Source: Actinomycetota bacterium (GTDB lineage: Bacteria > Actinomycetota > Actinomycetes > Nanopelagicales > Nanopelagicaceae). From it: a stretch of DNA of 7,742 nt. The position numbers were made by a program, and so were the translations under genes. The stretch spans positions 1-7,742 of the forward strand of contig WLPB01000045.1 in the NCBI GenBank assembly GCA_009698975.1, given 5' to 3'. This document shows positions 1 through 7,496 of this stretch, one piece after another; within the stretch, counting starts at the first letter, position 1; each line of letters opens with the position of its first letter. Under the pieces are notes generated by a model that worked only from the letters and a program-made list of their open reading frames with translations, ran no database searches and was not told where the DNA came from.

Positions 1-1072
1 GTCCTTCAAGAACATTGTTGCCATCGAGGCGAACCACAATCGGCTTCGTTGCCAATGGGCCAAGGAGTTCAAGTGCCTGAACAATGCCGTTAGCGACCGC
101 ATCACATGCTGTAATGCCACCAAATACATTGACAAATACGCTCTTTACATCTGGATCGCCAAGAATAATTGAAAGGCCATCTGCCATTACTTGAGCTGAT
201 GCGCCGCCACCAATATCGAGGAAGTTTGCGGGGCGCATTCCACCGAATTTTTCTCCTGCATACGCAACGACATCAAGAGTAGACATCACAAGGCCGGCAC
301 CGTTTCCGATAATTCCAACCTGACCGTTATCTAGCTTGACGTAATTAAGTCCCTTAGCTTTAGCCGCTTCTTCTAGAGCATTTGCTGAATCGGTATCAAC
401 GAGCGCTGCATGGTGTGGCTGGCGAAACTCTGCATTTTCATCGAGTGAAACTTTTCCATCGAGAGCGATTACACGACCATCTTCGGTCTTCACGAGCGGG
501 TTGACCTCAACAAGAGTTGCATCTTCAGATTGGAAAGTTTCCCATAGCTTGACCAGAACATCTGCCACCTGATCTGCAACATCTGCAGGGAACTGTGCTT
601 GCGCAATAATCTTCTTAGCGAGCGCAATATCGATTCCATCAACTGCACTTACTGGAACTTTAGCTAACTTCTCTGGAGCTGTGTGGGCAACTTCTTCAAT
701 ATCCATGCCACCCGCTACAGATGCCATCACCAAGAATGTACGGTTTGAGCGATCAAGCAAGATGGAGATGTAGTACTCATCCACGATAGGTGCAGCTTGG
801 GCGATCATTACTTTATGAACTGTGTGACCCTTAATATCCATACCAAGAATGGCTGAAGCTTTTTCAAATGTATCTGCCGCATCAACTGCAAGCTTTACGC
901 CACCAGCCTTGCCACGTCCACCGACCTTGACCTGCGCTTTAACAACAACCTTTCCGCCCATATCAGCTGCTGCATCGCGAGCTTCTTCTGGGGTAGTTGC
1001 TACCGCGCCTTTAAGAACAGGTACAGCGTGCTTTTCAAAGAGATCGCGGGCTTGGTATTCGTAGAGATCCAC
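1..1072 (-). CDS. sucC: Succinyl-CoA ligase (ADP/GDP-forming) beta subunit, C-terminus cut off by window edge
   Basis: This is the beta subunit of succinyl-CoA synthetase, which interconverts succinyl-CoA and succinate with NTP formation in the cytoplasmic TCA cycle, working with the alpha subunit SucD. The window holds 357 codons; E. coli SucC has 388, so about 30 C-terminal residues and the stop lie off the left edge. Visible landmarks: N-terminus (M)[17 protein letters not shown]-grasp nucleotide loop [10 protein letters not shown] (residues 51-60); VEVNPL and LDGK, placing the expected Mg ligands at Asn191 and Asp205 with the same 14-residue spacing as E. coli Asn199/Asp213; GNGAGLVM (256-263) and GGITACD (318-324) in the ligase domain. 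The start is GTG at 1072: an in-frame TGA lies immediately before it (1073-1075), and an AAGGAG ribosome binding site sits 6 bases upstream. It lies downstream of pcrA on the same strand. sucD is expected next, outside the window. Identity is very secure. Confidence 0.97.
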   Translation of the reverse strand, partial: MDLYEYQARDLFEKHAVPVLKGAVATTPEEARDAAADMGGKVVVKAQVKVGGRGKAGGVKLAVDAADTFEKASAILGMDIKGHTVHKVMIAQAAPIVDEYYISILLDRSNRTFLVMASVAGGMDIEEVAHTAPEKLAKVPVSAVDGIDIALAKKIIAQAQFPADVADQVADVLVKLWETFQSEDATLVEVNPLVKTEDGRVIALDGKVSLDENAEFRQPHHAALVDTDSANALEEAAKAKGLNYVKLDNGQVGIIGNGAGLVMSTLDVVAYAGEKFGGMRPANFLDIGGGASAQVMADGLSIILGDPDVKSVFVNVFGGITACDAVANGIVQALELLGPLATKPIVVRLDGNNVLEG

Positions 1073-1078
1073 TCATGG

Positions 1079-1084
1079 CTCCTT
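1079..1084 (-). promoter_or_regulatory. Ribosome binding site of sucC (AAGGAG)
   Basis: On the minus strand AAGGAG lies 6 bases before GTG at 1072. It is the strongest Shine-Dalgarno match in the window and supports the GTG start over the out-of-frame ATG at 1076, which would read a different frame. Confidence 0.85.
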
Positions 1085-1117
1085 CAGCTCTTAAATACAG
1101 TGTGGCAATAGAGGCTA

Positions 1118-1123
1118 ATAGTA
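1118..1123 (-). promoter_or_regulatory. Possible -10 element for sucC (TACTAT)
   Basis: The 61-base gap between pcrA and sucC contains TACTAT on the minus strand, fitting the loose actinobacterial TANNNT -10 pattern and lying far enough from the ribosome binding site for a short leader. A second match, TAGCCT (1112-1117), is equally possible. No -35 box is recognisable. Such matches are common by chance, so this is a weak suggestion; sucC might instead be read through from pcrA. Confidence 0.2.
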
Positions 1124-1126
1124 ACC

Positions 1127-1142
1127 CCGCTCCTTAGAGCGG
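1127..1142 (-). terminator. GC-rich hairpin spanning the pcrA stop codon, possible weak terminator
   Basis: Read on the minus strand, CCGCTC and GAGCGG form a perfect 6-bp stem around the 4-base loop TAAG, whose TAA is the pcrA stop codon. The sequence after it (GGTTACTATTAG) has no proper T-run, so efficient intrinsic termination is doubtful. Actinobacterial terminators often lack a good T-tract, so a partial terminator or an mRNA 3'-end structure between pcrA and sucC is possible. Confidence 0.3.
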
Positions 1143-3389
1143 AGTGACGGGGGCATAGCGCAGCAAGAGACGTTTATCGCCATATCCACCGAAGTTGATG
1201 GTCGCCTCAGCTTTATCGCCCACTCCAGTAGTTGCCACAACAGTTCCTAATCCAAATGTGTCATGTGACACACGCTGTCCAACCTCTAAAACCATTGCGG
1301 ATGAAACTTTGCCGGTCGCGCGCGGTGGCGGACCTGATGGCAGACGACTCTTACGCGCTGCACCAGCAGATGTATATGACGGCTTACCTTCGTTCTGCCA
1401 CTGAATAAGTGCTGCTGGAATTTCATCGAGGAATCGTGATGCTGGGTTGTACCTCGGCGTACCAAATGTGAGTCGATACTCGGCACGTGAAATATAGAGT
1501 CGCTTTTCTGCTCGAGTGAGTCCTACATATGCAAGACGACGTTCTTCTTCAATTTCTTTTGGATCATCGAAAGTTCTTGCATGTGGAAAAATTCCATCTT
1601 CCATACCGGTGAGAAATACTGTTGGAAACTCAAGTCCCTTAGCAGTATGCAATGTCATCAGCGTGACCACTCCACCATGATCTTCGCCATCTGGAATTTC
1701 ATCTGCATCTGCGACGAGGGCAACCTTTTCTAGGAAACCACCCAGTGAAATCTCTTCATCTTCGCCTAGTTCATCAAGTGAACGTTCTTCATATTCGATA
1801 GAGGCTGAGACAAGCTCTTGTAGGTTCTCGATCCGAACTTCATCTTGCGGATCAGTACTATTGGCCAGCTCTTTCATCAGCCCAGATTGTTCAAGTGCTG
1901 CCTCAATAATCACCGATGGCTTTGTGTTGATTTCAACTAGTACCCCAAGTGCTACCAGCATATTTGTAAACTCGTTGATGGATTGGGATGCCTTATTAGG
2001 CACCGCAGTCGCTTCACGGACGCGCAGCAAAGCGCTCCAAAAGGAGATCCCTTGCGCATTGGCGAATGCATCAACTTCTTCGATTGCGCGGTCACCGATT
2101 CCTCGCTTAGGAAAATTGATAATCCGGCGAAGCGAGATTTCATCGCTTGGGTTAGCTAATACTCGTAAATATGCAAGTAGGTCTTTAACTTCTTTCCGTT
2201 CATAGAATCGCAGCCCACCAACAACTTTGTACGGAATGGCTGCTCGCATAAAGACTTCTTCAAATACGCGAGATTGGGCATTAGTGCGATAGAAAACCGC
2301 TGTATCTCCTGGCTGTGACTCATCCTTATCTTGCAGTCTACGAATTTCACCTTTGATGAATTCGCCTTCATCGTATTCAGACTCTGCAACGTAGCCAATC
2401 AGTGGTTCGCCTGCACCAGAATCAGACCAGAGATTCTTCTCTTTCCGTGATTCATTCTGCGAAATTACAGCGTTGGCTGCGGAGAGGATGTTCTGAGTAG
2501 ATCGGTAATTCTGTTCTAGGAGGACGGTCTTTGCGTTGGGGTAGTCGACTTCAAATTGCAAGATATTGCGAATAGTTGCGCCACGGAAGCCGTAGATGGA
2601 TTGATCGGCGTCACCGACAACACAGAGTTCAGCAATCGGAAAACCATCGCTCTCATCACCAGTGAGTTCTTTCACTAATTGATATTGAGCATGGTTTGTA
2701 TCCTGATACTCATCAACTAAAATATGGCGAAAGCGCGAACGAAAACGTGCCTTCGCTTCTGGAAACTTCTGCAAGACTTCAACGGTCTTCATAATCAAAT
2801 CATCAAAGTCCATTGCATTTGCCTGCTTGAGGCGCTTTTCGTACATCGTATAAACATCGGCTGCAATAGTGTCGAATTGATTTGCAGCCTTGCTTAAGAA
2901 TTCATAAGGGCTCTGTAGTTCATTCTTCGCATTTGAAATTATGTTTTGAAATTGACGCGGTGGGTAGCGCTTTGCATCTAGGTTGAGTGACTCGCAAACC
3001 TTTTGAATCAACTTCTGGGAATCAGCAGAGTCATAAATTGAGAAAGTTGAGCTATACCCCAGGCGTTCGGACTCCTGCCTAAGTAGTCGCACGCAGGCAG
3101 AGTGAAAGGTGGAGACCCACATTGATTTCGCGATTGGACCCACTAGCTCGGTGACGCGATCTTTCATCTCGCCGGCGGCCTTATTTGTAAATGTGATTGC
3201 AAGGATTTCATATGGTTTTACACTGCGTCGCGCCATCAAAAATGCGATACGACGGGTTAACACTCGAGTTTTTCCAGAACCCGCACCCGCGATAACGAGC
3301 AGTGGTCCTCCCGAATATGCGACTGCCTCTTGCTGTTGCGGATTGAGCCCCTGAAGGAGCTCATCACTTGAGAAGTCGTTACCGTGCAT
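1134..3389 (-). CDS. pcrA: ATP-dependent 3'-5' DNA helicase, PcrA/UvrD family
   Basis: Superfamily 1A helicase of 751 residues, the usual size for PcrA/UvrD. Such enzymes unwind DNA during excision repair and replication restart and clear proteins from DNA. All motifs are present in order: Q motif LNPQQQEAV (15-23), Walker A AGAGSGKT (34-41), motif Ia TFTNKAAGEM (66-75), Ib STFHS (93-97), motif II LVDEYQD (224-230), motif III VVGDADQSIYGFRG (257-270), IV EQNYRS (292-297), V TLHTAKGLEF (579-588) and VI RRLAYVGLTRAEKR (617-630). The tail (about 700-747, VGQRVSHDTFGLGTVV then a conserved beta-rich end) matches the PcrA Tudor-like domain that contacts RNA polymerase. I chose ATG at 3389 because the homologous part begins just after it and the extension up to 3512 would run across the divergent gene's start. 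There is no Shine-Dalgarno; a TANNNT box 7 bases upstream suggests leaderless translation. It ends 61 bases before sucC. Confidence 0.95.
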   Translation of the reverse strand: MHGNDFSSDELLQGLNPQQQEAVAYSGGPLLVIAGAGSGKTRVLTRRIAFLMARRSVKPYEILAITFTNKAAGEMKDRVTELVGPIAKSMWVSTFHSACVRLLRQESERLGYSSTFSIYDSADSQKLIQKVCESLNLDAKRYPPRQFQNIISNAKNELQSPYEFLSKAANQFDTIAADVYTMYEKRLKQANAMDFDDLIMKTVEVLQKFPEAKARFRSRFRHILVDEYQDTNHAQYQLVKELTGDESDGFPIAELCVVGDADQSIYGFRGATIRNILQFEVDYPNAKTVLLEQNYRSTQNILSAANAVISQNESRKEKNLWSDSGAGEPLIGYVAESEYDEGEFIKGEIRRLQDKDESQPGDTAVFYRTNAQSRVFEEVFMRAAIPYKVVGGLRFYERKEVKDLLAYLRVLANPSDEISLRRIINFPKRGIGDRAIEEVDAFANAQGISFWSALLRVREATAVPNKASQSINEFTNMLVALGVLVEINTKPSVIIEAALEQSGLMKELANSTDPQDEVRIENLQELVSASIEYEERSLDELGEDEEISLGGFLEKVALVADADEIPDGEDHGGVVTLMTLHTAKGLEFPTVFLTGMEDGIFPHARTFDDPKEIEEERRLAYVGLTRAEKRLYISRAEYRLTFGTPRYNPASRFLDEIPAALIQWQNEGKPSYTSAGAARKSRLPSGPPPRATGKVSSAMVLEVGQRVSHDTFGLGTVVATTGVGDKAEATINFGGYGDKRLLLRYAPVTPL

Positions 3390-3396
3390 GGCGGGG

Positions 3397-3402
3397 AGTC
3401 TA
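3397..3402 (-). promoter_or_regulatory. Candidate leaderless promoter -10 (TAGACT) for pcrA
   Basis: On the minus strand TAGACT fits TANNNT and is followed by exactly 7 bases (CCCCGCC) and then the pcrA ATG at 3389. That spacing would put the transcription start on or next to the A of the ATG. No ribosome binding site precedes the ATG, as expected for a leaderless mRNA, a common class in actinobacteria. No clear -35 is visible; it would fall inside the deacetylase gene. Confidence 0.5.
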
Positions 3403-3403
3403 A

Positions 3404-3409
3404 TAGGCT
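3404..3409 (+). promoter_or_regulatory. Candidate leaderless promoter -10 (TAGGCT) for the PIG-L deacetylase
   Basis: TAGGCT fits TANNNT and is followed by exactly 7 bases (TACCCCC) and then the ATG at 3417. The nearest purine-rich stretch, GGGGAG at 3393-3398, is too far upstream to act as a ribosome binding site. The arrangement mirrors that of pcrA on the other strand, with one base between the two -10 boxes. Confidence 0.5.
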
Positions 3410-3416
3410 TACCCCC

Positions 3417-4142
3417 ATGGAACCCATTGCAGATTCTGAAATCAAGCGCGTCCTCGTCGTTAACGCCCATCCAGATGATTCTGACTTCGGAGCTTCCGGA
3501 ACAATCGCGCAATGGGTTGCCCAGGGTATAGAGGTCTCATACCTGCTCTGCACCAACGGTGATCAAGGTGGCGAGAATTCAGGATTTACCAAAGAAGAGA
3601 TGCCTGCTGTGCGCCAGCGAGAACAGCGTGCTGCATGTGCTGCTCTCGGTGTAAGTGATGTAACATTTTTGAATTACGTTGACGGTCATCTCGAGCCGAC
3701 TATCGCTCTACGAAAAGATATTGTCCGCCAGATTCGTCGCGTACAGCCAGATCGAATCATCTGCCAATCCCCTGAACGCAATTGGGATCGCATTGGCGCA
3801 AGTCACCCAGATCATTTAGCGGCAGGAGAGGCGACTATTCAAGCTGTCTATCCAGATGCGCGAAATCCCTTTGCATTTACAGATCTTTTAGAGCAAGAAA
3901 ATCTACAACCATGGAAGGTGAAAGAAGTCTGGATGCAGGGACATACTCACCCTGATCACTTTGTAGATATCACAGATACTTTCCACTTTAAGATTGCAGC
4001 GCTTAAAGAACATGCATCACAGACTGGTCATATGGAGAACCTAGAAGAGATGATGCGTGAATGGGGCCAGCGCAATGCAGGTATGGGCGAACTACCTGAG
4101 GGTCGCATGGCTGAAGCTTTTAAAATCGTTAATACTAATTAA
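3417..4142 (+). CDS. PIG-L/LmbE-family metal-dependent deacetylase
   Basis: A 241-residue protein of the PIG-L (GlcNAc-PI de-N-acetylase, LmbE-like) family: Zn-dependent hydrolases that remove acetyl groups from N-acetylglucosamine-type substrates, including MshB and Mca of actinobacterial mycothiol metabolism. The N-terminal metal motif is AHPDDSDFG, giving His18 and Asp21 as expected ligands and Asp20 as expected catalytic base; the third ligand is expected in SHPDHLAAGEAT (HPDH at 130-133). RQREQRAACAALGV (66-79) is also typical. The motif has Ser22 where the common form is AHPDDE. The protein is shorter than MshB (about 300 residues), so I do not assign mycothiol synthesis; the substrate is unknown. 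No signal peptide or membrane segment is seen, so it is probably cytoplasmic. I chose ATG at 3417 because homology begins right after it; an in-frame GTG at 3384 lies inside the pcrA start region. It diverges from pcrA and converges on the cyclophilin gene. Confidence 0.9.
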   Translation: MEPIADSEIKRVLVVNAHPDDSDFGASGTIAQWVAQGIEVSYLLCTNGDQGGENSGFTKEEMPAVRQREQRAACAALGVSDVTFLNYVDGHLEPTIALRKDIVRQIRRVQPDRIICQSPERNWDRIGASHPDHLAAGEATIQAVYPDARNPFAFTDLLEQENLQPWKVKEVWMQGHTHPDHFVDITDTFHFKIAALKEHASQTGHMENLEEMMREWGQRNAGMGELPEGRMAEAFKIVNTN

Positions 4143-4168
4143 GCGAGCAACTTACTTTGCGCTTGCTT
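4141..4168. terminator. Imperfect hairpin between convergent genes, possible bidirectional terminator
   Basis: AAGCGAGC (4141-4148) can pair with GCTTGCTT (4161-4168) as an 8-bp stem with one G-U wobble on the plus-strand transcript, around a 12-base loop. It spans the stop codons of both the plus-strand deacetylase (ending 4142) and the minus-strand cyclophilin (ending 4152), which are 9 bases apart. T-runs are poor on both sides, so activity is uncertain, but no other candidate separates the convergent transcripts. Confidence 0.3.
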
Positions 4169-4829
4169 TAACGATTTCAACGATTTGAATTGGGTAACCG
4201 TCGCTGGCGTAAAATGCCTGATCGCCTTGCACCTTGTACGCACCCACTTCAGCAATCTTCTTTACCAAATCCAGACCTTTTGTGATCTTTCCCCAGATTG
4301 TGTAGTTAGCTCCAAGCGTCGTATTTGCATACACCAAGAAGAATTGAGATCCATTTGTTCCAGGCCCCGAATTAGCCATCGCTACAGTTCCAGCAGGATA
4401 GTTATTGGCGCCACCTTTTGGAAGGTTCTCATCGGCGTACCCCTTCCATCCTGTGGGAGATCCGCTACCTGACGCAGTCGGATCACCACATTGCAGAACG
4501 TAGAGACCGTCAGTTGTGAGGCGATGACAGAGTGAAGCGTTGAAATAATTTGCGTTAGCGAGAGCGCTCATGTTCGTAACAGTCTGGGGCGCCTTTGGGT
4601 TAAGAGTAATTTCGATGATTCCACAATTTGTCGTGAGCGTCAGCTTCTTCTGCGTGGCCTTAGTGGTTTTCAGCGGCTGTGCCACCTTGGCCGGTGTGTG
4701 ACCTTTTGCAACTGACTTTTTACATCCAGGTACAGAGGTTGGCTTGGCTGGCTCAGTTGCCGAGTGTGCTGCCGGAACGAAGGAAAAACTCATTCCGATG
4801 ATTGCTGCGATTGCTACTTTCTTGAACAT
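4152..4829 (-). CDS. Secreted cyclophilin-type peptidyl-prolyl cis-trans isomerase
   Basis: A 225-residue exported cyclophilin, catalysing cis-trans isomerisation of Xaa-Pro bonds and so probably aiding folding outside the membrane. Residues 1-23 form a signal peptide (MFKK, hydrophobic core, then a likely cleavage at AHS-A); there is no lipobox cysteine, so it is not a lipoprotein. A Lys/Thr/Pro-rich linker (about 25-62) leads to the cyclophilin fold: LTLTTNCGIIEI, LCHRLTTDGLYVLQCGDP with expected catalytic Arg103, GTVAMANSGPGTNGSQFF and YTIWGKITKGLDLVKKI. Cysteines lie at 36, 69, 101 and 114; the last three match an actinobacterial cyclophilin pattern as I recall it. I chose ATG at 4829, 5 bases after the guaA stop, because it gives a classic short basic n-region; ATG at 4844 would add five residues (MGIER) and overlap guaA. 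It is the last gene of the guaB-guaB3-guaA cluster. Confidence 0.92.
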   Translation of the reverse strand: MFKKVAIAAIIGMSFSFVPAAHSATEPAKPTSVPGCKKSVAKGHTPAKVAQPLKTTKATQKKLTLTTNCGIIEITLNPKAPQTVTNMSALANANYFNASLCHRLTTDGLYVLQCGDPTASGSGSPTGWKGYADENLPKGGANNYPAGTVAMANSGPGTNGSQFFLVYANTTLGANYTIWGKITKGLDLVKKIAEVGAYKVQGDQAFYASDGYPIQIVEIVKASAK

Positions 4830-4834
4830 TCTCT

Positions 4835-6394
4835 CTATTCCCATTCGATCGTGCCAGGCGGCTTGCTTGTTACATCTACAACTACTCGATTTACTTCACG
4901 AACTTCATTAGTGATGCGGGTAGAAATTTTCTCTAAAATATCGTATGGGATGCGAGACCAATCGGCCGTCATTGCATCTTCCGATGAAACCGGGCGTAAA
5001 ACTATTGGATGGCCATATGTGCGTCCATCACCCTGGACTCCTACGCTCCGGACATCAGCGAGTAGCACCACGGGACATTGCCAAATCTGACGATCAAGTC
5101 CAGCAGCGCTGAGTTCGGTACGAGCAATCAAATCAGCCTCACGCAAGATATCGAGTCGCTCGCGCGTGACTCCACCGATGATGCGAATGCCCAATCCCGG
5201 ACCGGGAAAAGGTTGGCGCCAAATAATGCCTTCAGGCAATCCGAGTTCCAGACCCACCTGACGGACTTCGTCCTTAAAGAGAGTGCGAAGTGGTTCTACA
5301 AGCTTGAATTGAAGATCATCTGGCAGGCCTCCCACATTGTGGTGTGACTTGATATTTGCAGTTCCGGTTCCGCCGCCTGATTCGACTACATCAGGATACA
5401 AAGTTCCCTGAACGAGAAATTCAACCTCTCCCCCTTGTGCAATTTCGCGAGCTGCGCCCTCGAAAGATCTAATAAATTCGCGTCCAATAATTTTGCGCTT
5501 CTCTTCCGGATCAGTGACTCCGGCAAGGGCTGATAAAAATTGTTCAATCGCATCTACTACGACCAATTTAACGCCAGTTGATGCTACGAAATCGCGTTGA
5601 ACTTGTTCGGATTCTCCGCTGCGCAACAAGCCGTGATCAACAAAGACGCATGTGAGTTGGCTACCGACAGCCCGCTGAATAATTGCTGCAGCAACGGCTG
5701 AATCAACGCCACCCGATAAGCCACAAATTACCCGCTTATCGCCGATCAGTTGCTTAGCTTTTGCGACTTCATTTTCGGCGATGTTATTTGTCGTCCATGA
5801 CGGCGTACATCCGGCGATGTTAATTAACCAATTTTGCAAGATTGCTTGGCCATGTTCTGAGTGCAGAACTTCAGGGTGAAATTGAACCCCTGCAATTTTT
5901 CCTGATGCATCTTCAAAGGCTGCAATCGGAGTATCTGCAGTTGAAGCTGAAATTGAAAACCCGCATGGAACTTCAGAGACCGCATCACCGTGTGACATCC
6001 AAACAGATTGGCTGGCAGGAAGTCCTGCAAAAATCTTTGATCCCGGCTTAACGTCCAGTGGCGTGCGACCGAACTCAGATTTACCGGTTTGAGAAACAAC
6101 GCCTGCAAGTGCGGCAGCCATAGTTTGAAAGCCATAACAAATACCGAAAGTAGGAATACCAAGTGCGAAGATTGAGGGATCAACCTTCGGTGCACCTTCG
6201 GCATAGACCGATGATGGTCCACCCGACAAGATAATTGCCTCAGGGTTCTTAGCAACGATTTCGGCTGCAGTAATTGTTGAAGGAACAATCTCAGAGAAAA
6301 CTTTTGCTTCGCGGACTCGACGAGCAATCAACTGTGCGTATTGCGCGCCAAAATCAACAACGAGAACTCCGTATGGGGTATTGCTACTTCCCAT
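4835..6394 (-). CDS. guaA: GMP synthase (glutamine-hydrolysing)
   Basis: A full-length 519-residue GMP synthase, converting XMP, ATP and glutamine to GMP in the cytoplasm, the last step of GMP synthesis. The N-terminal class I glutamine amidotransferase domain shows [28 protein letters not shown] and [10 protein letters not shown] with expected nucleophile Cys86, completed by His173 and Glu175 in GVQFHPEV. The ATP pyrophosphatase domain follows with the PP-loop SGGVDS (227-232) and VDHGLLR. The C-terminal dimerisation/XMP-binding domain has [32 protein letters not shown] and the conserved end KPPGTIEWE. The ATG at 6394 is well fixed: an in-frame TGA lies 9 bases upstream and homology starts within ten residues. 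No Shine-Dalgarno is seen; the start lies inside the end of guaB3 (11-base overlap), so translation probably depends on ribosomes finishing guaB3. All expected catalytic residues are present. Confidence 0.98.
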   Translation of the reverse strand: MGSSNTPYGVLVVDFGAQYAQLIARRVREAKVFSEIVPSTITAAEIVAKNPEAIILSGGPSSVYAEGAPKVDPSIFALGIPTFGICYGFQTMAAALAGVVSQTGKSEFGRTPLDVKPGSKIFAGLPASQSVWMSHGDAVSEVPCGFSISASTADTPIAAFEDASGKIAGVQFHPEVLHSEHGQAILQNWLINIAGCTPSWTTNNIAENEVAKAKQLIGDKRVICGLSGGVDSAVAAAIIQRAVGSQLTCVFVDHGLLRSGESEQVQRDFVASTGVKLVVVDAIEQFLSALAGVTDPEEKRKIIGREFIRSFEGAAREIAQGGEVEFLVQGTLYPDVVESGGGTGTANIKSHHNVGGLPDDLQFKLVEPLRTLFKDEVRQVGLELGLPEGIIWRQPFPGPGLGIRIIGGVTRERLDILREADLIARTELSAAGLDRQIWQCPVVLLADVRSVGVQGDGRTYGHPIVLRPVSSEDAMTADWSRIPYDILEKISTRITNEVREVNRVVVDVTSKPPGTIEWE

Positions 6395-7496
6395 GGTGCA
6401 TCACAACATCAACGCGCTGGAATGACTTGAGATCTGAGTAACCGCAAGTTGCCATTGCGCGACGAAGCGCGCCAAAGAGGTTCATATCTCCTTCAGATGA
6501 ATGTGATGGGCCAACGAGAATCTCTTCGAGAGTTCCAACTGTTCCGACATTGAAGCGACGACCTCGTGGAAGTTCTGGGTGATATGCCTCAGAACCCCAA
6601 TGCCAACCGAGTCCTGGAGATTCAACCGCCTTTGCGAGAGCGGAGCCCATCATGACGGCATCTGCGCCGCATGCAATCGCTTTTGAAATATCTCCTGAGC
6701 GACCGACAGCGCCATCTGCGATGACATGAACATAACGTCCACCTGATTCATCGAGGTATTCACGACGAGCAGCAGCAACATCTGCAACTGCAGTTGCCAT
6801 CGGAACTTCGATTCCGGTGACGGTACGTGTTGTATGTGCTGCTCCCCCACCAAATCCAACGAGAACTCCGGCAGCACCTGCGCGCATCAAGTGAAGTGCG
6901 CCAGTTGTGGTTGCTACTCCGCCGACAATGACGGGAACATCGAGTTCATAGATGAATTTCTTAAGGTTAAGTGCTTCACCTTCGACACCAACATGTTCCG
7001 CAGAAACGGTGGTACCGCGAATCACGAAAATATCTACGCCGGCTTTGATAACTGCATCGTGAAGTTCGACGGTGCGTTGTGGCGAAAGTGAGGCTGCAAC
7101 CGTGACACCCGCATCGCGAATTTGTTGAATTCGCTCTTTAATGAGTTCGGGGCGAATCGGAGCGGCATAGATTTCTTGCATGCGCTTAGTTGCATGTTTT
7201 TCTGGCATCGATGCAATCTCACCGAGCGGAATTCGTGGATCGTCATAGCGAGTCCATAGTCCTTCGAGGTTGAGAACTCCGAGACCGCCCAGCTTTCCAA
7301 TCGCAATTGCAGTCTCAGGAGAGACAACTGAATCCATCGGGGCTGCAAGGAGCGGAAGATCAAATTTGTAGGCGTCGATCTGCCATGCAGTCGAGACATC
7401 TTCAGGTGTACGAGTACGACGGCTAGGGACAATGGCTATGTCATCAAATGAGAAGGCTTGGCGAGCGCGCTTGCCTGGTGCGATTTCGATCTCCAT
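6384..7496 (-). CDS. guaB3: GuaB3-type IMP dehydrogenase-related protein without CBS domains
   Basis: A 370-residue TIM-barrel protein of the IMP dehydrogenase/GMP reductase family, GuaB3 type, found in actinobacteria beside guaB. It is much shorter than GuaB (about 490-500) because the two CBS domains are absent. Visible landmarks: [28 protein letters not shown] (51-63), [20 protein letters not shown] (191-210), the loop [11 protein letters not shown] (214-224), [12 protein letters not shown] (258-269) and [16 protein letters not shown] (275-290). Against the IMP dehydrogenase loop GxGSICTTR, His221 occupies the place of the catalytic cysteine, so the classical thioimidate route should not operate as drawn for GuaB; its reaction or regulatory role remains unsettled here. 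Its ATG at 7496 abuts the guaB TAA, with AGAAGG 5 bases upstream, and its 3' end overlaps guaA by 11 bases. That placement argues for a role in guanine nucleotide metabolism. Family assignment is firm; activity is not. Confidence 0.93.
   Translation of the reverse strand: MEIEIAPGKRARQAFSFDDIAIVPSRRTRTPEDVSTAWQIDAYKFDLPLLAAPMDSVVSPETAIAIGKLGGLGVLNLEGLWTRYDDPRIPLGEIASMPEKHATKRMQEIYAAPIRPELIKERIQQIRDAGVTVAASLSPQRTVELHDAVIKAGVDIFVIRGTTVSAEHVGVEGEALNLKKFIYELDVPVIVGGVATTTGALHLMRAGAAGVLVGFGGGAAHTTRTVTGIEVPMATAVADVAAARREYLDESGGRYVHVIADGAVGRSGDISKAIACGADAVMMGSALAKAVESPGLGWHWGSEAYHPELPRGRRFNVGTVGTLEEILVGPSHSSEGDMNLFGALRRAMATCGYSDLKSFQRVDVVMHHGK

Noticed and set aside
849..1064. A 71-codon open frame on the plus strand opposite the start of sucC
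   Set aside because: It is antisense to the conserved ATP-grasp region of sucC; its Ala/Thr/Pro-rich product is a shadow.
1861..2205. A 114-codon open frame on the plus strand opposite pcrA
   Set aside because: It is antisense to the helicase core; the Ser/Ala-rich composition is what the complement of this coding frame produces, and nothing recognisable is encoded.
3384..3416. An upstream GTG start adding 11 residues to the deacetylase
   Set aside because: It would overlap the pcrA start codon and both candidate -10 boxes; family homology begins just after ATG at 3417.
3390..3512. An N-terminal extension of pcrA by 41 residues
   Set aside because: The extension would lie over the start of the divergent deacetylase gene, has no similarity to helicases, and the conserved Q-motif region begins shortly after ATG at 3389.
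4764..5090. A 108-codon open frame on the plus strand across the guaA-cyclophilin junction
   Set aside because: It is antisense to two well-supported genes and has no domain.
5824..6327. A 167-codon open frame on the minus strand within guaA
   Set aside because: It lies in another frame of the intact, strongly conserved guaA amidotransferase domain, and its product looks like a frame shadow with no recognisable domain.
7034..7432. A 132-codon open frame on the minus strand within guaB3
   Set aside because: It is an out-of-frame reading of the conserved guaB3 barrel, with no domain and no ribosome binding site noted.
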